Assembly (NCBI RefSeq): GCF_000971985.1
Contig: NZ_KQ040799.1
Coordinates: 372,001 to 436,000, forward strand
Direction: 5' to 3'
Source: Paenibacillus dauci
Lineage (GTDB): Bacteria; Bacillota; Bacilli; Paenibacillales; Paenibacillaceae
DNA: 64,000 bases
In this document: positions 27,782 to 35,710 of the stretch, piece by piece
Layout: each line of letters starts with the position of its first letter
How positions within the stretch are numbered: the stretch's first letter is position 1
The notes under the pieces: generated by a model
The model's input: only the letters and a program-made list of their open reading frames with translations
What the model was told of the DNA's origin: nothing
Databases searched by the model: none
Made by a program: the position numbers and the translations under genes

Positions 27782-28483
27782 TCAGGACGGAGATACGATG
27801 TCGATCTCTTCATTCTGGGACTGTTTCTTCATATATACCCCTTTTTTGTACACTGACTTGATCATAAAGTGATTTCCCAGCTTTTTATTCGTACGGTAAA
27901 TCAGTGAATTGACCTCATCCACGCCGACCAGCTCGGCATCTTCTACACAACGCTCCGGCCAGACCTCACGTACAATCTGTTCACGGGTTACAAAGTGGTC
28001 GAGGCAGTTATACAGCATTTTGAACAGCTGGTATTCCTTTTTGGACAGTGTAATACTGTCGCCACCGACTTGAATATTTTGCAAATAATCATTTAACCGC
28101 ACTTCGTTTTCCAACAGATCACTGATCCGGTATTCACGGGTCTCTTCAAAATCCACACCCCGTTCCAGACGCAGGCCGACCAATCCGTTTACCAGAGTCA
28201 GCTGGTCATTCTCGCTCACCGGATATTTCTGGTAAGGCTGCAGACGCTGACCATTCAGCTCGGTACCGTTCTTGCTGCCCAGGTCCTCGACGTATACGGT
28301 ATTATGCTGGCGGGTAATCCGGCAGTGCTGTTTGGAGACCAGCTGATTATATAGCGGCAGATCGAGTTGGATCGTTCCGGTATGTCTGCCGATCATTGTT
28401 TCTTTTTGACTTTCTACATAAACAAACGAACCATGGCCTTCCTGGCCGGCCGTGTCGACAATCAATTTAATCATGTCCGGCAT
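27782..28483 (-). CDS. FHA-domain winged-helix transcriptional regulator
   Basis: A 233-residue two-domain protein. Residues about 5-105 form a forkhead-associated domain that binds phosphothreonine peptides, with IGRH, SKQHC and DLGSKNGT in place. Residues about 140-225 match an OmpR/PhoB-type winged helix (LSKKEYQLFKMLYNC...VDEVNSLIYRTNKKL...YKKGVYM). It has no receiver domain, so a protein kinase signal could replace His-Asp phosphotransfer. It lies 35 bases upstream of the two ABC exporter genes on the same strand and probably controls them. Confidence 0.85.
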   Translation of the reverse strand: MPDMIKLIVDTAGQEGHGSFVYVESQKETMIGRHTGTIQLDLPLYNQLVSKQHCRITRQHNTVYVEDLGSKNGTELNGQRLQPYQKYPVSENDQLTLVNGLVGLRLERGVDFEETREYRISDLLENEVRLNDYLQNIQVGGDSITLSKKEYQLFKMLYNCLDHFVTREQIVREVWPERCVEDAELVGVDEVNSLIYRTNKKLGNHFMIKSVYKKGVYMKKQSQNEEIDIVSPS

Positions 28484-28711
28484 GTTAATCTCTCACTTTC
28501 GGGAATTTTGCCAAAGCTGTAATTCTGCATGTTTCCGCAGAGGCAGTGACAATTTCATCAGATTCATTTCATTGTTTGCTTGCCGTGTGGCTTTTATAGT
28601 ATATAGCAGAGAGACTGCACCACAATCAATATCCCAACCATCGACCAACATTCTTTTCATTCATTATACTATACAATTTGTGGAATATATTTCAAAGTGG
28701 AGACTGTTAAT

Positions 28712-28924
28712 ATGAAACCGAGACAAATACTTATCTATGGATTGCTTTCTTTTCTGATCGCGAGCAGCATGGCGCTGTATGTATATCTCGATCACCGAAT
28801 CCTACCTCAAAGCAGCACAGATGGCGGAATACAGCAGCTGCGCATTCAGAATCTGGATGATCTGCAGCAGTTGATGCTCGACAAATCCGATAACTCCCGG
28901 ACATCTACAATCCGTCCCCTCTAA
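28712..28924 (+). CDS. Small membrane-anchored protein of unknown function
   Basis: A 70-residue protein with a short basic start (MKPRQ), one membrane helix (ILIYGLLSFLIASSMALYVY) and a polar tail with a QLRIQNLDDLQQLML segment. The ATG at 28712 follows GTGGAG with a spacing of nine. It belongs to no family I recognise. A good terminator follows about 120 bases downstream. Confidence 0.6.
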   Translation: MKPRQILIYGLLSFLIASSMALYVYLDHRILPQSSTDGGIQQLRIQNLDDLQQLMLDKSDNSRTSTIRPL

Positions 28925-29045
28925 GTATTGAATCTATATGCAGCTTGCCAGCAATCGCAATATCACCGTACAGTTTCGCTTGGAAAGGACAGCCATACCC
29001 TCATCCTCGTGTAGAAACGGCAGCGACAAAATTCATCCTATTACA

Positions 29046-29076
29046 AAAAGCGCCTGCTTGATGCAGACGCTTTTTA
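29046..29076. terminator. Bidirectional terminator
   Basis: AAAAAGCG-C-CTGC-TTGAT-GCAG-A-CGCTTTTT between convergent small genes. Confidence 0.9.
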
Positions 29077-29136
29077 CTGTAACCGAATCTCTAACTTCGA
29101 TATGCGTTGTATTGCAGGATACAGGGAATTCGTCCC

Positions 29137-29382
29137 TTACGTCCATGCCCAGAAAAATCCGTCACGATCCCAGGCGACACGTCCACCATGAGACTTGCGG
29201 AATGCTTTTTTGATTTCCTTATCCAGCGAAATATTGCCGCTCTCACTGGTAAACAGGTACTGTTCTCCATATTGGGCGCGAACATGAGCGATCGCGTCCT
29301 CCTGCTTTAAGACACCCTGCTCTCGAATCTGGTTAACCATCCACTCTGCGATTTGCTGCTCTGTTGTTACTGTAGGTTCCAT
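29137..29382 (-). CDS. Small protein, DUF6953-like
   Basis: An 81-residue soluble protein: EQQIAEWMVNQIREQG, a middle helix, LFTSESGNISLDKEIKKAF and a tryptophan-rich end RVAWDRDGFFWAW. This layout resembles a family of uncharacterised proteins (DUF6953). GGAAAGGAAG before the ATG at 29382 sets the start; an upstream extension in frame is not conserved. Function is unknown. Confidence 0.75.
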   Translation of the reverse strand: MEPTVTTEQQIAEWMVNQIREQGVLKQEDAIAHVRAQYGEQYLFTSESGNISLDKEIKKAFRKSHGGRVAWDRDGFFWAWT

Positions 29383-29498
29383 ACTGTCTTCCTTTCCATG
29401 CTCGTTTCTTGGCGGGATGACGGTACATGATTTCGTGAAACCATAGGTTCTCCCTAACAGTAGTATACTGTAACCATCCGAAAAGGAGTGCATTCCCC

Positions 29499-29945
29499 AT
29501 GAAAAAATATATTTTATCTATCCTGCTGTTTGCTGGATTGCTGTCCGGCTGTTCAGCAGTCGATCAGGTCAGCCAGTCCGTGAACTATGTAAGTGAAGTC
29601 ACTACCTATATCAATAATACTTCCCAGCTGTCCCAGCAGCTGCCTGAGCTTGCACAGCAGGCGATTACCGATCCCAGTGCACGCCAGAGCCTGATTCAGG
29701 AATTGCAAAATGCACAGAGCCAGATTAATCAGTTTCAGAATCTGCAGGTTCCCGGCTTTGCCCAGGATCTGCACCAGCAGTTATCCGGTTATACCGATAC
29801 ACTCGGCACGGAAGTGAATGGATTGATCGATCAGGCACAGGCAGGCAAGCTGACTCCTCAAGCACTGAACAACTCCCCTATTTTCCAGACGATCGACCAG
29901 ATCACCGGTCTGTTGAACCAATTCCAGCAGCTCGGCAATAATTAA
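29499..29945 (+). CDS. Small lipoprotein, DUF6376-like
   Basis: A 148-residue lipoprotein with signal peptide and lipobox LLSGC (Cys18), followed by a Gln-rich, mainly helical body with coiled-coil character (QQLPELAQQ, LIQELQNAQSQINQFQNL) and conserved VPGFAQDLH. The pattern resembles DUF6376 lipoproteins of Bacillales; the family name is from memory. AAAAGGAG precedes the ATG. It is divergent from the DUF6953-like gene. Confidence 0.8.
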   Translation: MKKYILSILLFAGLLSGCSAVDQVSQSVNYVSEVTTYINNTSQLSQQLPELAQQAITDPSARQSLIQELQNAQSQINQFQNLQVPGFAQDLHQQLSGYTDTLGTEVNGLIDQAQAGKLTPQALNNSPIFQTIDQITGLLNQFQQLGNN

Positions 29946-30098
29946 CAGGATTTCACAAGCTATCTAATTTCAGCATACACTATATAAAGGTCTTTACCGG
30001 ATGATCGGGAACCTTGCTAATTAGCGAAATAAGGGTCCTGATCATTATTTTACATAATCATATATGTGTTATACACCACAGGTTCAGGAGGTCTGAAT

Positions 30099-30653
30099 AT
30101 GGAACTGTCAACAACACGCTTATGGATCAGGGAATTGGTCATGGAAGACTGGCCAGCTGTACACCGATATGCTTCCGACCCTAGGGTGACTCTTCATACA
30201 ATATGGGGGCCCAATACAGAGCAGGATACGATACAATATGTACAGTCCATGCTGAATGAGCAGCAGAAGGAACCGCGTACGGTCTATGAGATGGCCGTCA
30301 TTCGTCGGGAAGATAACCAACTCATAGGAGGTTGCGGCCTGCATCTATCCGATCAACAGCAGGCAGAGATTGGTTACTGTAATGATCCAGGCAGCTGGGG
30401 CAAAGGCTATGCTTCGGAAGCCGCCGCAGCCATGCTCGAATACGGATTCAACCAGCTGAATCTGCACCGAATTTATGCCAGATGCCGACCAGATAATATC
30501 GGTTCTGCCAAAGTTATGCAAAAAATAGGCATGAGCTATGAAGGGCATCTGCGGGAGCATATGTATTACAAGCAGCAGTGGTGGGATTCGTACCAGTACT
30601 CCATATTGCAGACAGAATTCCGCGAGAAAACCTCTTTTCAAAAAGGGATTTAG
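30099..30653 (+). CDS. GNAT N-acetyltransferase (RimJ/RimL type)
   Basis: A 184-residue acetyl-CoA-dependent acetyltransferase: TTRLWIRELVMEDWPAV at the N terminus, the central EIGYCNDPGSWGKGYASEA acetyl-CoA loop, and LNLHRIYARCRPDNIGSAKVMQKIGMSYEG, typical of ribosomal-protein or amino-group acetyltransferases of the RimJ/RimL group. The ATG at 30099 follows AGGAGG by seven bases. The substrate is unknown. A terminator follows. Confidence 0.9.
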   Translation: MELSTTRLWIRELVMEDWPAVHRYASDPRVTLHTIWGPNTEQDTIQYVQSMLNEQQKEPRTVYEMAVIRREDNQLIGGCGLHLSDQQQAEIGYCNDPGSWGKGYASEAAAAMLEYGFNQLNLHRIYARCRPDNIGSAKVMQKIGMSYEGHLREHMYYKQQWWDSYQYSILQTEFREKTSFQKGI

Positions 30654-30732
30654 CACGGCTCCGTCATAGCGCTGAACCAATATCCTCTACACCTCTGTCT
30701 TGCCATATCAATCATGACTCTACAAAAATAAT

Positions 30733-30774
30733 AAAAGCTTCCCGATCCGCTAATGCGGAAAGAGAAGCTTTTTC
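30733..30774. terminator. Bidirectional terminator
   Basis: AAAAGCTTC ... GAAGCTTTTT encloses a second hairpin CCGC-TAAT-GCGG; it lies between the convergent GNAT and DUF4870-like genes. Confidence 0.88.
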
Positions 30775-30872
30775 TATTCGTTATTCTTATTCTAATGTAA
30801 GTAAGCTGGAGAGAAACAGAGCACAGCCTGCTGCAAACTTCATAGCAGCCGCGTATCTAATATATTCTCAGT

Positions 30873-31208
30873 TTACTTGATCAGCTGGATATTGCCGATA
30901 AACGGCAGCGGCTTGCGCTGGCCATTGGCTGCATTAATGATACCGACGATCATAAAGGCCAAAGTCGCCAGGAAAACGATAGGATACAGGATAAATCCAA
31001 TAAAGGGAATTACAGTCAGCACAACCTGTGCGGCTACTACGATAATAAACAACACCAGTCCCTGATTGGCATGATACATAGCAAACGGTGAATTACGCGC
31101 AGCCAGAAGCGGTACAAAGAACAGAATATAAGCCAGAATTGCCATTACCTTGTTACTTTGCACATCATTCGGATCTTCGTGCGGGTATGGATCTTGAAAA
31201 TTGGACAT
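30873..31208 (-). CDS. DUF4870-like membrane protein
   Basis: A 111-residue protein with three membrane helices: VMAILAYILFFVPLL, the motif FAMYHANQGLVLFIIVVAA, and FIGFILYPIVFLATLAFMIVGIINA. The F-A-x-Y-H-x-N-Q-G-L motif between helices is the mark of DUF4870/Tic20-like small membrane proteins. AGAGAGG precedes the ATG. Function is unknown. Confidence 0.83.
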   Translation of the reverse strand: MSNFQDPYPHEDPNDVQSNKVMAILAYILFFVPLLAARNSPFAMYHANQGLVLFIIVVAAQVVLTVIPFIGFILYPIVFLATLAFMIVGIINAANGQRKPLPFIGNIQLIK

Positions 31209-31415
31209 GTGAATTACCTCTCTAATCTTTATATTTTCAGTTCATGATTAGCGGCAGAAAAGTAGACGTGAAGTATGCTATTATGTATGGTTGCCGTATC
31301 TTGAAATTCATCCAGAGTATAACATCAACAGACAGGTTTGAATAGATAGAATTATGCATATTCATTCAGAAGGAAAGAAGGCATGTATCTTCTTGGCAGC
31401 TTGTTGGAATCAAAA

Positions 31416-31427
31416 TGTCATATGACA
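31416..31427. promoter_or_regulatory. Perfect palindrome TGTCATATGACA
   Basis: A 12-base perfect palindrome in the 428-base gap between the DUF4870-like gene and the kinase-regulator fusion. Its half-site recurs twice at 31505-31532, so the three copies probably bind the same factor. Confidence 0.55.
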
Positions 31428-31504
31428 ATATGCTACTGGTCAAACTGACATCAGAAACAGTAGGATACAACTGTAACCTGTACATAATAGAGATGAATCA
31501 GATT

Positions 31505-31532
31505 CATATGACATGTGTCGCAGATGTCATAT
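31505..31532. promoter_or_regulatory. Inverted repeat ATATGACAT-N9-ATGTCATAT
   Basis: Two perfect 9-base inverted half-sites (31506-31514 and 31524-31532) are 9 bases apart, about 105 bases before the start of the kinase-regulator fusion. The spacing places equivalent bases on the same DNA face at roughly two turns, as for a dimer of a LuxR-type regulator. Autoregulation is an inference. Confidence 0.6.
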
Positions 31533-31636
31533 AGATCAGAATAAACAAGAGAAAATGCACGGGTGCGTTCCAGATGATATTGCAACTTTATACTTGTTAC
31601 ATCGTGTCATACTGAAGATTTTGGGAGTGGATATTA

Positions 31637-33427
31637 TTGGTTCAGGGGATGAACAAATGGATTCAAAAGTGGTTTTGGTACGATTGGCTGATGCTGGGAA
31701 TCCGCCTGCTCTGCAGCATCTCTTTGCTGCTTACTACAGTCGATAGACATGCTTATTTTATGCTGCCGTTTTGGATTCTTGTGTTATGGCAGCTGATTGC
31801 TTTTACTGTTCCATGGGTATGCTTGCAGCTCAATTACAAATACTATTTGCTTACCGAGATTGTGATTTCGGGTGGATTATGTCTTTATCTGGCATCCTTT
31901 TTTCCAGCAGCCTACCTTTCGTTCTTGTTATATGCCTTTTTGATAGCTGCCAATAGCAGACAACAATCTTATTACTGGTCTGCTCCTCTGGTCATACTGC
32001 TTGTACCCATTATATTTACGCAGGTTGCTGAACAGAGTGATTTTTGGGCGATTCTGCTACAGTTTGGATTGGCGTATACGTTCGGATTTTCTTTTCATTT
32101 ACTAATGGTTAATCACCGTCAAAGCGAGATCATACGTGATCAGAATGCGGTGTTGGAGCAGTACCTATCACAGGTAGAACGCATTACTCTGGCTGAAGAA
32201 CGGAGCCGATTGTCCAAAGAGCTCCATGATACAGTTGGACATGCTTATACCTCCTTGATTATGGGACTCGAAACTCTGCGCCCTGAGCTGGCAACAGTCA
32301 CCGGTACCGAACGGCTCGATTCTCTGCTCTATCGAGCTCGTCAAAATATGGATGAAGTCAGAAATTATGTACACCAGATGCAATCGCCGCAGGAAGAACT
32401 GCCACTCACCCAGTCTTTACAGGCTCTGGCAGATGAATTTCAGGAACATGCTAATGTGACGGTTCGTTTTCAGGCATTCGGAGAAGAGTACATGATAACC
32501 AGACAAGCCAAAACCATGCTGTATCGTTGCCTGCAGGAATCGCTGACAAATGCAGTACGTCATGGACAGTCGACCGCAATTACCGTCTTTCTGCGATTTG
32601 AGCTTCAGCAGACCAGGCTGGAAATCCAGGATAATGGCCGCGGAACAGAACAATTGCGCGATGGATTCGGCCTTCGTGCCATGAAAGAACGGGCAATAAA
32701 TGTTCAGGGACAGATTGCCATCTACAGTCAGCCGGATGAGGGCACACTTGTTACTTGCACGCTGCCAAGACAAATAGAAGCCGAAGATGAAGTAATACGT
32801 CTGCTGCTCGTCGATGATCAGCCCTTTATCCGCGACAGCCTGCAGATTATTCTGGAAGAGCAGCATGATTTACAGATCGCCGGAATGGCAGAAGATGGTC
32901 GGCAGGCTGTTGAACAATGCCGACTGCTTCAACCGCAGTTGGTATTGATGGATCTGGATATGCCCCATATGGACGGAATCTCTGCCACCCGAATGATTAA
33001 GCAGACATGGCCGCATATCCATATTCTGATCCTCACCACATTTGAGGATACTGAACAGGCTCTGCAAGCCATGCAAAGTGGCGCAGATGGCTATTTACTA
33101 AAATCCATGCATCCAGGAGAACTGGCCGAGACTATCCGTACTGTTCATCGCGGAGGAACACTGATCGATCGGGGCATGTCGCAGAAATTATTCGCACAGT
33201 TAAACGATTCGCCGATGATCCAGCCAGCTACAGCCTATGATCTGACGCCGCGAGAGCTTGAGATTCTACAACTTGTCTCGGAAGGACTTCGTTACAAAAC
33301 GATCGCCTCCAGATTGTATTTATCTGATGGAACCGTACGGAACTATGCTTCATCGGTCTATCTGAAGCTTGGTGTGCGCAACCGGGAAGAAGCGGTACAG
33401 AAGTCACGGGAACTGGGGATTTTATAA
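31637..33427 (+). CDS. Histidine kinase fused to a LuxR-type response regulator (one-protein two-component system)
   Basis: A 596-residue fusion. About five membrane helices (20-155) precede a coiled coil and a HisKA_3-type kinase: phospho-acceptor His197 in SKELHDTVGHAYTS, N-box SLTNAVRHG (Asn304), GFGLRAMKERA as G2. From residue 386 the same chain continues into a NarL-type receiver (VDDQ; phospho-acceptor Asp438 in LMDLDMP; Lys in YLLKSMHP) and a LuxR helix-turn-helix (LTPRELEILQLVSEG...YLSDGTVRNY). The junction has no stop, internal ribosome binding site or start codon, so the fusion is genuine in this sequence. Start TTG 31637 has GGAG nine bases upstream; ATG 31649 is an alternative. 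Confidence 0.9.
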   Translation: MVQGMNKWIQKWFWYDWLMLGIRLLCSISLLLTTVDRHAYFMLPFWILVLWQLIAFTVPWVCLQLNYKYYLLTEIVISGGLCLYLASFFPAAYLSFLLYAFLIAANSRQQSYYWSAPLVILLVPIIFTQVAEQSDFWAILLQFGLAYTFGFSFHLLMVNHRQSEIIRDQNAVLEQYLSQVERITLAEERSRLSKELHDTVGHAYTSLIMGLETLRPELATVTGTERLDSLLYRARQNMDEVRNYVHQMQSPQEELPLTQSLQALADEFQEHANVTVRFQAFGEEYMITRQAKTMLYRCLQESLTNAVRHGQSTAITVFLRFELQQTRLEIQDNGRGTEQLRDGFGLRAMKERAINVQGQIAIYSQPDEGTLVTCTLPRQIEAEDEVIRLLLVDDQPFIRDSLQIILEEQHDLQIAGMAEDGRQAVEQCRLLQPQLVLMDLDMPHMDGISATRMIKQTWPHIHILILTTFEDTEQALQAMQSGADGYLLKSMHPGELAETIRTVHRGGTLIDRGMSQKLFAQLNDSPMIQPATAYDLTPRELEILQLVSEGLRYKTIASRLYLSDGTVRNYASSVYLKLGVRNREEAVQKSRELGIL

Positions 33428-33444
33428 CATCCGAAATAAATAAG

Positions 33445-33488
33445 AAAAGCGCAAGTGACAAGGACGTTCCCTGCCACCTGCGCTTTTT
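33445..33488. terminator. Bidirectional terminator
   Basis: AAAAGCGCA...GTG...AGG-ACGTT-CCC...CAC..TGCGCTTTTT between convergent genes. Confidence 0.85.
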
Positions 33489-33504
33489 CACGTTGTTTTA
33501 TGAA

Positions 33505-35499
33505 TTAATGCTGGATAGGCAATGTATAGTAATTAAATGCCTGATCCAACCATGCACTGGCTTCCTGACGTTTGAGAAGCTGCTTGGAACGAAAGTCCAA
33601 TGAGCCGTCAGTGTTGATTTGGGTATTCGGGTCGATAATACCTTGTGAGACAAGAGCAGTAATAGCTTTCGCTGCCCAAGGTGCTGTCTGATCTTTTAGT
33701 GTGATTTTGAATCGCGGCTCTGCCTGTTTAAGATTTTGGATCATTACCGCTGCTATTTCCCGGGTAATAGGCGCATTCTGCTCATACTGTGGTAATCCGG
33801 CGAGCATTTGCTTTCTATTCGGCTCGATCATAAAAGGTTGCTTGTACCACCCTTGAGCGCGCAGCAATACTTCCGAGAACTCCCCTTGGGTCATGGTTCC
33901 ATCCGGGTCGAACAGATGCGCAGATTTACCGGGCATCACATTTAACGCATGAAGGTTATTAATATAAGTACGATATGGACTGTCTGCCCGTACATCGGAG
34001 AACGGTGAATCTACTTTTATTTTCTGTGCATAGGCAACCAGATCGGGCAGCTGCATATAATACAGATAGGCAATCTCGCCTGCTTTATTTTTATTGAATG
34101 TTAGTTTGTTGCCTGCTTCATCTTCGAATAACAACGAATCAAGCATATGAAGAGTATGTTTGCCCGACGCTCCTGTCTCCATCACCAATCTTCCATTGGA
34201 ATAAGACACTTTGGATCTCAGAGCGGCAATACGTGTGTTCTGATATAATCCCACATATTCCTTGGCTTGCTGCGCAGTGATGATTTTGTGTATGGATTTG
34301 GGCGCTTTTGATTTTTGGGGATAATAATGATTCATGAATTCTTCGTATACATCCAGGCTCATCATCGAATCATTATTATAGGACATGTACATGGCTGTAT
34401 TTTTCTCGGGCAAAATAACGATCAGAGAGGAGTGCCCGGTTACGTTTCCTCCTTTGAGAATAACATGCTGGTTGTTCATCTTGTCCTTAAAGTAGCCCTC
34501 AAATCCAATCGTAGTAACCGGGATTTTCTTGGAAGGAAACAATTGATACGTATGCATCTGCTTGATACTTTGTGGACTCACCACTTCTTTGCCCCGGTAC
34601 GTTCCTTTGTTCAGGTGCATGATCAGATATTGGGCCATGTCCCTGGCAGTGGAGACCATGCCGCCTTCCGGTTTTTCTGTAGGATTGAATCCTTCGAGTG
34701 CTATCCGTTTACCATCGGGTCCATAATGGGCAGCCATTCGCTTTAATAAAGAAGGAGTAAATTGTACGCTCGTCGATGACATCCCCAGCGGTTTGAAAAT
34801 ATTCTTTTGCATGTACTGGGAATAAGATGTACCTGCCACCTGTGCGACGGCATAGCCAGCCAGCATAAACCCGAAATTGTCATAGGTATAAGCTTCTCCG
34901 GGAGGTCTGACGACTGTAGGCATATGTGATTCGATATATGACTTCATTGGGAAATAGTGATGTACATATTCCGGATAGGATTCGTTAGCAATGTCCGGCT
35001 CATCAAATCCGCCTGAATAGGTAAGCAGGTCAAACATCGTCAGCTTATGGCCTGTTGTATTCGGAACTTTGATTCCTCCCAAATAATTCTGAATATCACG
35101 ATGCAAATCCATTTTCCCTTTATCCACCAGCTGCATCGCTGCCAATGCAGTGAACGATTTGGTCACCGACCCGATCTGGAACACCGTATTGGAGTCTACC
35201 GGAATTTTCTTCTCTCTGTCTGCATACCCGTATCCTTTACTCAGCATCACTTTGCCATTGGTGATTACGACAAAATTGGAACCGACCGTATTGAATTTCT
35301 TCATTTTGTCCGCAAATACCCGGTCTGCGAATTTCTCCAGTTCTTTGCTATTGTTCGGCCCATCCCTGTCTATCTTCGAAGAGGTATGGGATATCATTGG
35401 AGCAGCAGCCGAATTACTGCTTGGTGTTGTCATACATGCGGTTGTGCATATAGAAGAGACGAGTAGGACGATCAAACTGGTATACAACATTTTTTTCAT
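33505..35499 (-). CDS. Serine beta-lactamase-fold hydrolase with C-terminal S-layer-homology-like repeats
   Basis: A 664-residue exported protein. The N terminus is a signal peptide with a weak lipobox ending at Cys22. Residues about 50-380 are a class C/DD-peptidase fold: SxxK in GSVTKSFTALA, YxN in YTYDNFGFMLAGY, and a third motif region LKGGNVTGHSS. A linker domain follows, and the last 170 residues contain SLH-like repeats (DSPYRTYINNLHALNVMPG..., AAKAITALVSQGIID...). It may act on cell-wall peptides or esters outside the membrane; true beta-lactam resistance is not implied. AAGGAG before ATG 35499 sets the start. Confidence 0.85.
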   Translation of the reverse strand: MKKMLYTSLIVLLVSSICTTACMTTPSSNSAAAPMISHTSSKIDRDGPNNSKELEKFADRVFADKMKKFNTVGSNFVVITNGKVMLSKGYGYADREKKIPVDSNTVFQIGSVTKSFTALAAMQLVDKGKMDLHRDIQNYLGGIKVPNTTGHKLTMFDLLTYSGGFDEPDIANESYPEYVHHYFPMKSYIESHMPTVVRPPGEAYTYDNFGFMLAGYAVAQVAGTSYSQYMQKNIFKPLGMSSTSVQFTPSLLKRMAAHYGPDGKRIALEGFNPTEKPEGGMVSTARDMAQYLIMHLNKGTYRGKEVVSPQSIKQMHTYQLFPSKKIPVTTIGFEGYFKDKMNNQHVILKGGNVTGHSSLIVILPEKNTAMYMSYNNDSMMSLDVYEEFMNHYYPQKSKAPKSIHKIITAQQAKEYVGLYQNTRIAALRSKVSYSNGRLVMETGASGKHTLHMLDSLLFEDEAGNKLTFNKNKAGEIAYLYYMQLPDLVAYAQKIKVDSPFSDVRADSPYRTYINNLHALNVMPGKSAHLFDPDGTMTQGEFSEVLLRAQGWYKQPFMIEPNRKQMLAGLPQYEQNAPITREIAAVMIQNLKQAEPRFKITLKDQTAPWAAKAITALVSQGIIDPNTQINTDGSLDFRSKQLLKRQEASAWLDQAFNYYTLPIQH

Positions 35500-35618
35500 G
35501 AGTGGTTCTCCTTGAAATGTATTTTGCCGGATCGCATCTGGCATCACCCAGTATGGCAAAATGGCTGTCATACCGACCAGTTACATTTCGTCATGCATTA
35601 CATTTCAGAGCCGGATGC

Positions 35619-35664
35619 CAAAAAGCAGAGCTGTTCCGTCTGTTAACGGATCGCTCTGCTTTTG
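35619..35664 (-). terminator. Terminator of the arabinanase gene
   Basis: On the minus strand AAAAGCAGAGC ... GCTCTGCTTTTT with an inner TCCGT / ACGGA stem, about 50 bases after the arabinanase stop. Confidence 0.85.
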
Positions 35665-35710
35665 GTATTTCTATGCTGTATATCAAATGTCTGTTTTGCT
35701 GCTGTCGGAT

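Noticed and set aside
28484-28711. Search for a promoter or operator between the FHA regulator and the small membrane protein gene
   Set aside because: No hexamer pair or dyad stood out; nothing could be supported.
31513-31746. A 77-codon frame overlapping the start of the kinase-regulator fusion
   Set aside because: It lies within the operator region, has no ribosome binding site and runs out of frame into the fusion gene.
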